Shown here piece after piece: positions 26,901-35,900 of a stretch of 64,000 bases of DNA. The notes under the pieces are model-generated. The model did no database searches, had not been told where the DNA came from, and saw nothing but the letters and a program-made list of their open reading frames with translations. Location: the NCBI GenBank assembly GCA_000934455.1, contig KN887216.1, positions 17,917-81,916 of the forward strand, read 5' to 3'. Source of the DNA: Apostichopus parvimensis. Its lineage: Eukaryota; Echinodermata; Holothuroidea; Aspidochirotida; Stichopodidae. Position 1 is the stretch's first letter. Each line of letters starts with the position of its first letter. The translations under genes and the position numbers were made by a program.

Positions 26901-29900
26901 ATTTTCATAGCTATGTAAAGCTATGCAAGTTTCCTCTGAAGTTGTACACATTTATCTGATATTTTTATCTACTAACCTCACATTAATATTCTTTGCAGAT
27001 CCCAACTTGTCATCATCCAAATCAAATGGTACTTATAAAATTACTTCAGAATAAAACTGTTTGCAAGCTGGCAACATCTTTATTTCTCGACAACTGTGAA
27101 TTTGGGTGTTTTCCCCCCCCCCCTGTCAAAGCCTCCCAGTGCTTCCCACCTTTATATCTGCATGTCGACTTGTCCAAAGCTAGCTTTCTCTTGAGGCACA
27201 GTGAGTTTACATCAAAATCTGTCAAAAAACAATGCCAGCAGTGTGCTCTTTTATATGTCTGATTTGTTTGTTTACTGAAATATATTATTTAAAATTTGTT
27301 AAATAGTGCCCACCATGCATATGATTACATTTACTACTGTTAAAGTGAACATCACAGACAACCTATTAAAAAAAAATTATTTCAACTTTCATGAAACGAA
27401 TGGTAATCTAGTTTTCTACAAAATTTGCTGGTTCATAATTTGTGAACACAGATTTTCATTCTCGTGTAAACTCACTTTTGTCTCTGTAAAATTCAGATGC
27501 GCTTGTCATAAAGAGGTGGTGGGGGTTTATTCGAAAGTGATGTGAAATGAAAACTTTTCTTTGAATCAAAAAGCTTTAAAAAGTTGGATAAATTAAAACT
27601 TTAGCTTGGAGAGGATTGTTTCTGGTCTTAGTTGTTTCTATGTACCTTTGCTTTTCATTTTTCATTCCCTCCTTTCCCCCCCCCCCCCCCCTTCCCAAGA
27701 AGAACTATGCAAAATTCTGCCTATGAACAGGTGACATCCTCTTTTATGATTTTTCATCTAAACTTTCGATCTGAATTTTCTGTTCTGGAAGAAATAAAAC
27801 TGACGTTTTGAGTAGACTCCATACTAGCCTCCCCTCCCCCATCCCATATTAGCTTGTTTTAGTAGGATTTGAGTTGGCATTTCTTGGCCAATCTAAGATA
27901 AATTAGAATGTTCTTTAATCATAGATTTCATTGTTTACGTCATTAAGAGGACATGAAGGAAACTGGAAAAAGGAAACATTAAAAGAAAGAAAAATTAGCA
28001 ATCACAGTAAAATGTAGACCTTTTTTAGCATGGTATTGGAAGCTTGAACAGACAACACTCTTCATCCTGGAAGGGTTGTCTTGTGTTCTACAAGACCATG
28101 CCGAATCAAAATTGTAACCGACTCAAAGCTTTAATGTTCTCTTTCTGTTAAAAAAAAGAGCAAAGAATAAAGAAGTTGATCAGTTGTGAAGCAAACAGAT
28201 AATAACAATATATATAGATGTCTTTAACGTTTGTGGCGTTATCCCGTTGCATCTTTTCGATTTGATTCAAATCAAGCTGATTTGATATCAAACCAAGCGA
28301 AGCGAGACTGGCCCTTAAATCTGAGAGGTTTAGATTTACTGGTTTATTAACCAGAAACCTCTCTGTACTAAGCACAATTTAACTCAGGGTCGTAACGCTT
28401 GTTAGAATAAAGCAGATATGGAAAGCAACTTGAACTGTTACACAGTCATGTACAACATTGCACAGGTTGGAAATTTATGATTTAACTCGGTTCAAAGCTT
28501 ATCCATATTGACCACAGACTTTAGCACATCATAGCTAAAGGTTTCAGAATTATTCTCAAATTAATTTTGCCCCTCCAAATGTGCTTTTAGTAAGTCATTT
28601 GAGAAGTTTCACAAATGGAATGATATGTATCTATGAGGAAGTTAAAATGTTTGTTAAAATGTGAACAAGAAAGACCAATAATTGACATTCTAGCATAATT
28701 TGTTCCAATACTGATGACTCATTGACCTCAAATTCTGCTAAATTCAGTTGCAGTGCTATAAATAATCCAATACAATTCCTTGTCAGCACAAGCTTGAAAT
28801 GTTTCCTCTGTAACGGTCAACGTGCCTTGCGAGAAGAGGAAACACCCGTTGTTCCTGAGTAAGTCCCATTTATAGCTTGGGATGGATATGTACAGAACAG
28901 ACTCTCCTCAGATTTAAGCTCGCCAGTCTCGCTAAAGGGTTCATCTATCTGTCTTTTTTTTATATGGTTGCACAATATATACTCTCAGCACAGTGAACTG
29001 TCTTGTAAGAGGTTCAGTTATTATTTGCCGTTTTTTTGTTGACCGTGTATGTCTCTCTATACCATTGTCAGAGTATAAGCTATTTACAACATATTCGTGT
29101 GTACTCCAGCCAGGTTTAAAGGCATTGAAGACTCGCCCCAAACCGTGTGCGGCCATCTGAAAAAGTTAACTTCCTGTTGCTTGCAAGTGACGTTTTGTTC
29201 GTGTCGCTACAAAATGCAGACAGTACAGTAATGAAACGTGATACCTTGTTATCTTTAGCTGGACCTGAGATGTCCATCGCTGTATCGTTTGTATACTGTG
29301 CTGTGGGTATTGACCGTAGCTGTATGTACTGACTGTACACTAGTGTCTAATTACCGACGGTAGCAAGCTGTGTGTGTATTTTCTGGTGTCGATGGTCGTG
29401 TCTAAAACTTCTGTTACACCTCATTCGAAACTAGGTCAAATTACCGGCATCAGACGTTTCTTTTTGCGCGAGTCTTCACACCCTTTAATGATACGTGGTA
29501 ATACTCCATAAGCAGGGAACAGTGCAGCAGTTCGTACTTTTATTTTTTGTTTTTTATTCTTCTGCTGCAAGTGACAGAAAAGTGATGCCACTTTTTATTT
29601 TTCTCTAGTTAGTTCACATAACCATTTCTTTGTGCTAGATTTAGCAAATATAATTTTTATTTGTAAATCTCATTTAATTGGAACCAATAGCAGTGACCTA
29701 AAATAGACCAAGAAATTTCTTCCATGGTTTAGTCTTTCAGCACTTTAGCTTGTGACCTTAGATTTTACAATTTATTTCATTTCTGAAGAAAAACATCTAC
29801 CAGTGATTACAGTATTGGCCATTCACAAGCTATATACTAATCCCATTTTGGGGGGGGGGGGTGGGGGCGGTCTTAATTTAACAACTATTTGAGAAGCAAT

Positions 29901-32900
29901 CAGTTTCTCAGTATATAAGAGAACGAGTCTGGATAAATACTGCTACTGAACTGTTCAAATTTATCTCGATTTGACAAAAGAAAAGTGACATTTGCATTTT
30001 GTTATATATCATTGCTGGTTACCTTCCTCTGATCCTTGTTAACCTTTGACCCTGAAGTATTCCTCAAAAGAGAAGACAAAAATTTGATCATTGATATGTC
30101 ATATTGATATTGAAACTAAAGGGACTTTTAATAATAGAGACCCTTAAACAATTAAACTGACTATACTTGTTCTTACTCTGCTTACCAACTTTAATAGTAT
30201 CTCCCTGGACTGACAATGTCCACTTCAGGGTTTCCCTCCCTCTCCCTTCTCTTTACCTTTATTTACCCTCCCCCCCCCCCCAATTTAACCCTACATGTAG
30301 AATCATGAACACCCCAATGTAATCACAATCATTAGTCAGAAGTCTCTTTGTCTGCTTTTGTGTGAAAGTTGACCTATTTTTTGGGTCACTTCATTTTGAA
30401 AAGGCAGTTTTTTTCCCTGCATAAAATATATATGTCACTTATCAAAAATTCATTTTGCTTTTTAATCAGTTTGAAATCAATGGTATGTGTTTATATATAA
30501 GTTATATATCATAATTTAGAATGATCACAAACTGAAATTTAACAAAACCTTTTGACACTTGATCAAACTGAAAGCTAATGTGGTATGTGGTAGCATAAAA
30601 TTGATATAACTTTTGCAGATTCAGGTGAGTATTAACTGTATCTCTGTACAGTATCTCTCTTGCCTTGGAAAGTAGAAAAAGCAACATATGTTTTGTTGGC
30701 AAAAGAGATAATTACAAAGATTTTTGAAAATCAAGAAAATGTTTTTGTCAAGCTCAGGACTGTTGTAAGCAAGACCAATGCAAGTAGCAACTCTCAATAG
30801 CATATATAAAATGCACAGAGTATTTAAATTGTATCATCACTTATAACAAATATTTGGTTTTGTGTGATTGTACACTTGCTTTAGTGGTGTGTGTCTCTCT
30901 CAAATCACAACTGCTTTGCGTGAGGGTTGTGTGATTGTACACTTGCTTTAGTGACGTGTGTCACTCTCAAATCACAGTTGCTTTGTGTGAGGGTTGTGTT
31001 ATTGTACACTTGCTTTAGCGGTGTGTTTCTCTCTCAAATCACAACTGCTTTGCGTGAAGCTTGTGTGATTGTACACTTGCTTTAGCGGTGTATGACTCTC
31101 TCAAATCATAGCTGATTTGTGTGAGAGTTGTGTGACTGTACACTTGCTTTAGTGGTGTGTGTTTCTCTCAAATCACAGCTGCTTTGTGTGAAGATTGTGT
31201 GATTGTACAATTGCTTTCCATTCTTCTTTTGGTGATGGACGTGTGTCGTCATTTTTATTCATTTTTTAGCGGTGATGGAAGAAAAAGCTGTCAAATAGAA
31301 TAATGCTCCTTCACATAACGCTTCATATGTTTAATTAAAAAAAATCTGCCTTTGTAAATCATTAAAACAGTCAAGCATATCAACGATGTATCAATTTCAT
31401 GAGATAGTAGCAATGACACTATACTGTATGTAGTTGTAATGCTTAACATTGTGATATATCATGACCCATCACATGTTATAACATTAAAATGCCTTGTCAC
31501 TCTAACTGCTGTTCTTGGAATGTGAAATTAGATTACAAATGAAGTCAATCAGGTACCAAAAACAGAAAAAAAATATAGAAGTAAAATCCTATCCTTATCT
31601 TGCTACGGTATGTGGTTCGGTTTGTACACATGCAAAACCTGTTTGGATTGTTTATGAAGTAACTGCCACTTGCACATGTGCAGTTGAATTTTGTGATTAT
31701 GAAATAATTTAATAACCAAAAGGCAATCTTGGGTGCAAGGGTTCTGTCTTAATTGTTGTGATAATCAAAAAAGTTAAAAAGAATTGGTACATAACATTTC
31801 AGTGTGTTAGCCATTAGCTAGGAGAGGAACAATTAAAAGTCTTACAAATAAGAACTTTAACATAAAATACAAAAATGTCAGCAATGTTTGACCTGCTCAA
31901 CTTAACATAACAAAATGTTAATACTTTTAGAATTTTGTGTATTCGATATATCTAGTACCCTAGGGAACAATTCCTCACACAATTCTCTTGGGCATTGTGA
32001 CATAAGATGACTATAAATACTCAAGGTACATAATTGACATTGCCATGGGGGTAGGTGGTGTTTGGGGTAATTTCCAACCCTTCCAATACCTCCCTCTCCT
32101 TTCAATAAAAAAAGATGACTGAAGGTTATTTCTGGGATGTTATCTCATATTTTAGAAAGCACCTCTACTTTGTTATGCCCTCAATCGGTATCCTATCTCC
32201 ATTGGGGTTAACCCTCACCCCCCTTCCTCCTCCCCTACCACCACCACTGTTATTATTAAATTTTGAAAGTTTTATAATTCTGTATCCCTAATGGGCTTAG
32301 ATGTGTCATGTGCTGCATTATTTTGATATTGTAAAAGTGTACAGAACTTTACTTATTGTAGGAATATTTGAACTTCACACCTCCTCGGATATTCCAAAGC
32401 TCTCCAATGTTAAAATGTCAGGAAGAGAAGTCAGATGATACAAATTTTGCAATTTGAGAAATATGAGGAAAGAAACCATGTCCGCCCTTTTTTTGTCATA
32501 GATTTTAATAGTTTCTATCAATGTTATTTTCTTGCAGCTAATTTATGCGGAGGCCCATTTCATCTCAAGCTTCAAGATACGTTCGCACCTCAGGTTATTC
32601 GCTATGTGGACCTCATGGAATCATCGATAGCCCAGTCAATCCACAGGGGCTTCGAAAAGGAAAAATGGGAACCCAAGGGGTGAGATTCGAAAAAACATTT
32701 GAAATATGTCCATCTCTTACAAAGCTATTTTTAGCTGAAGATTGAATCAATATCCGAGTTATTTGGTACCAGCTAGTCAGACTAAAAAATGGTCACCTCT
32801 TTTGCCGTGCTCTCTCTGAACTTGTTTTTTTTTATTTCAGCTTTGACCATGTGTCTGTAATAAATATGAATAAGTAATAAATATGAATCTGTAATAAATA

Positions 32901-35900
32901 TGAATCTGTAATAAATATGTGAAGAATCAGAACCTCCAGAGGTGTACTTTGGAGTGTGATTGTTGTTTTAGTAACTTTAGCAAGCTTTTAATTATTTTTC
33001 ATCTTTATAACTGAAATTAACCAGCATATAAGAGTTAAAGGGCGTGACGTTTCGACCCTAGCAGGGTATTCTAAAGAGGCCCTTCTTTGTTCCCACATTT
33101 AAGTAGATCCTGCTAGGATTGAAACATCAGGCCCTCTTACTTTTATATATTGAACCTACACTGGCCTTTTACAGTAGACAAGCAGTTTGTTAACAGTTTT
33201 TTGGGGAATGACACTGGATTTTTCTTCTATTTCTTTTCTTATCTTTACATCAGTAATATATTCAAATTTGGGATATCTCTCCCATGAATAGGAGATGGTC
33301 TTGATAAGTGACAAGGTGGACAAGTGACCATTGGCTTCAATCTTGGTGACAATTGGGTTAACCCGTGAAAAAAAGGAACAAAACCTACCTCAGAATGTGT
33401 CACAACTGAACTGAATCAGCTGTCACACTTCCACTCCCGATCCCCCCGCCCTACATCCCCTCACTCTTCATCCCCGCACCCTCCAAACCCCCACCCTCCA
33501 TCCTCCAATTAATGTCCTCCATTTCTTCATATAAACTTACAATGCATATTTAGAAACTGACTAAGGTATTAAAAGAAACCTCAATGATATGAATAATGAT
33601 CTGGTGAGTGACTCGACAAGCTTCTTCCTCGTAAGATAATTACGGCCTTAGCCCTAACAAGGTAAAGCCCATGCTGGTATCTCAATTAAGAAGCGTGTCC
33701 GTTTTACATAATACTCGGTAGTGTAGCATTTTGGATAAATATCCGGTTCTACTTGTTTCGTTTCTCTTAGAAATGGCACGGATACCTCAGAGGATCTCTT
33801 CTGGAAGTTGGAAGCCCTTCAGTCTTTTGTACGGGACCTGCATTGGCCACAGGAGGAATTCGCAAAGCACCTAGACCACCGGCTGAAATTGATGGCAGCA
33901 GACATGATCGAGTCGTGCGTAAATAGGTACGAATCCACTTGTATGGTTAATTGGCACTCACCTTCCAAAAGTACTTCTTAGGGCCAATGAGAAGGTCGGG
34001 GGTGGGGGGGGGCCGCAGACTTGGCCTGGGCAAATATCAGATAAAAAAATGGAGTATTCTTATTTTCAAATAATCTATAGGAAAACTCAGGGAGCCCAAT
34101 GACAAAATTGTCCTCTGGCCCAACCTTCCGTCTGGACAACTTGGTGCTTCACTTGAGTTCTCTATCAAGAGCACAGATCTTTTTTAAAAACATAAAGGCA
34201 TTTCATATTCCTTTTCCTAAAATAGCAAAATCCTGCTTTTGAAGGGCTTTATAGTAAATGCTCTTCTTAAGCATAATTCCATTTTGGTAGTTTGCCTCTG
34301 CAGTGGCTCTACTAGATAAGTCTACTAAGGTTTTATAGATCACTTACCTTCTCATTGTACTATGACTTTTGTCACTATTTCAATTTTTGTACACAAAAAA
34401 GTGGAAAAAGCAAATAAATAAATGAAATGAAATAATAAGAGCATTTGTTTCATTTTAAAGGGTGTGAAGACTCGCGCACAAAGAAACGTCTCATGCCGAT
34501 AATCTGACCTAGTTTCGAATGAGGTGTAACAGAAGTGTTAGACACCACCATCGATCCCAGAAAATACACACACAGCTTGCTACCATCGGTAATTAGACAC
34601 TAGTGTACAGTCAATACATACAGCTACGGTCAATACCCACAACACGGTGTACATAGCAGCGTGGACATCTCAGGTCTAGATAAAAGATAACAAAGTATAA
34701 CGTTTCATTACTGTCTGCATTTTGTAGCGACAAGAAGAAAACGTCATTTGCAAGCAACAGAAAGTTACCTTTTTCAGAGCGCGGCACGCAGTTTGGGGCG
34801 AGTCTTCAATGCCTTTAAGGAATTTTGTATTTACTTTTTCACATTTACTTTGTCCTTCAGAACAATGACTGCCTTTGAGGCATTCACCAAGAAGGGTCGT
34901 AACAACAGTGACTACAGGGTTGCTACGGAGATAAGTGTCATGATGAATGTTGTCAACGATGCCAAGGACAAATCTTTGAAACTCTGTCCACCAGCGGTTG
35001 ACCAAGATCAGGTATGAATATTCATTACCTAGTTACCATACTTACCACTCTGCTGTTAATGGAATGTCTTAGATGTCATAAGAACTGACTGTGTCAAAAC
35101 TAACAAAACGTATAATAATAATATAGATAATAATAATGATACATTTATATATCGCTCTGGAAGCGCAACGATCTAATGCGCTTCACAAAAACAGTTACAA
35201 CTACACTATTAGGAGAAAGCCTGATTGAAAAACAATATCTTACATTTTGGACTTAAATCTTACGACAGAAGTCAAATTTCTAATAGACGGAGGGATCGAG
35301 TTCCAGTAGACAGAACCGAACTTGCAGAGATGACGACCTCCGTAGGATATATATATATCTAATTCTCATCGTGTAAAATAACAAAAGACATTTTCATCTA
35401 ATATTTCTGTCTATTTTTCCTTCCCCTTAACCTCTCAGCATCAGTACCACACAACCATAGACCATGTTATTAGTGAAAATCTACAGCAGATGATCCAGTG
35501 TATGGTACAGAAGGTGACTCTGGTACTGGCCAACGTTCTCTCAAAGCTATCCAGATATGACGAAGGATCTTTCTTTGCACCCATTTTATCTTTCACTGTA
35601 AGTTCATTTGTCATTGTAGTTATTAACCACCTCATTATTCAACCTCTCTGTGTATTGGAATTTTAAACAGATGTTATCAGTGTCAACTGAACATTAGTCC
35701 CCCATTGACCCATTTTACCTCCTCCCCCCCCCCACCCCACCTTCTTACCTTTGTAAAGTAGGGTCTGCCTTTTCTTCTCTCTCTTTCTTTCTATCTATCA
35801 ATAATCTAAACTCTTTGCTCCCTCACCTACTGTACCATTTGTAGGTAACCCTAGGCCCTCTTTATCCTTCTACCCTTCTTGCAGCCAACAACTTTGCCTT

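Larger units (their letters stand above)
27029..32537. other. CADPS intron (exon 15-16), the longest
   Basis: It contains C/G runs at about 27678, 29851 and 30271, the possible inverted-repeat element at 28296, MITE copy A at 29115 and the 67-bp array at 30861. No additional exon is recognised. Confidence 0.75.
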
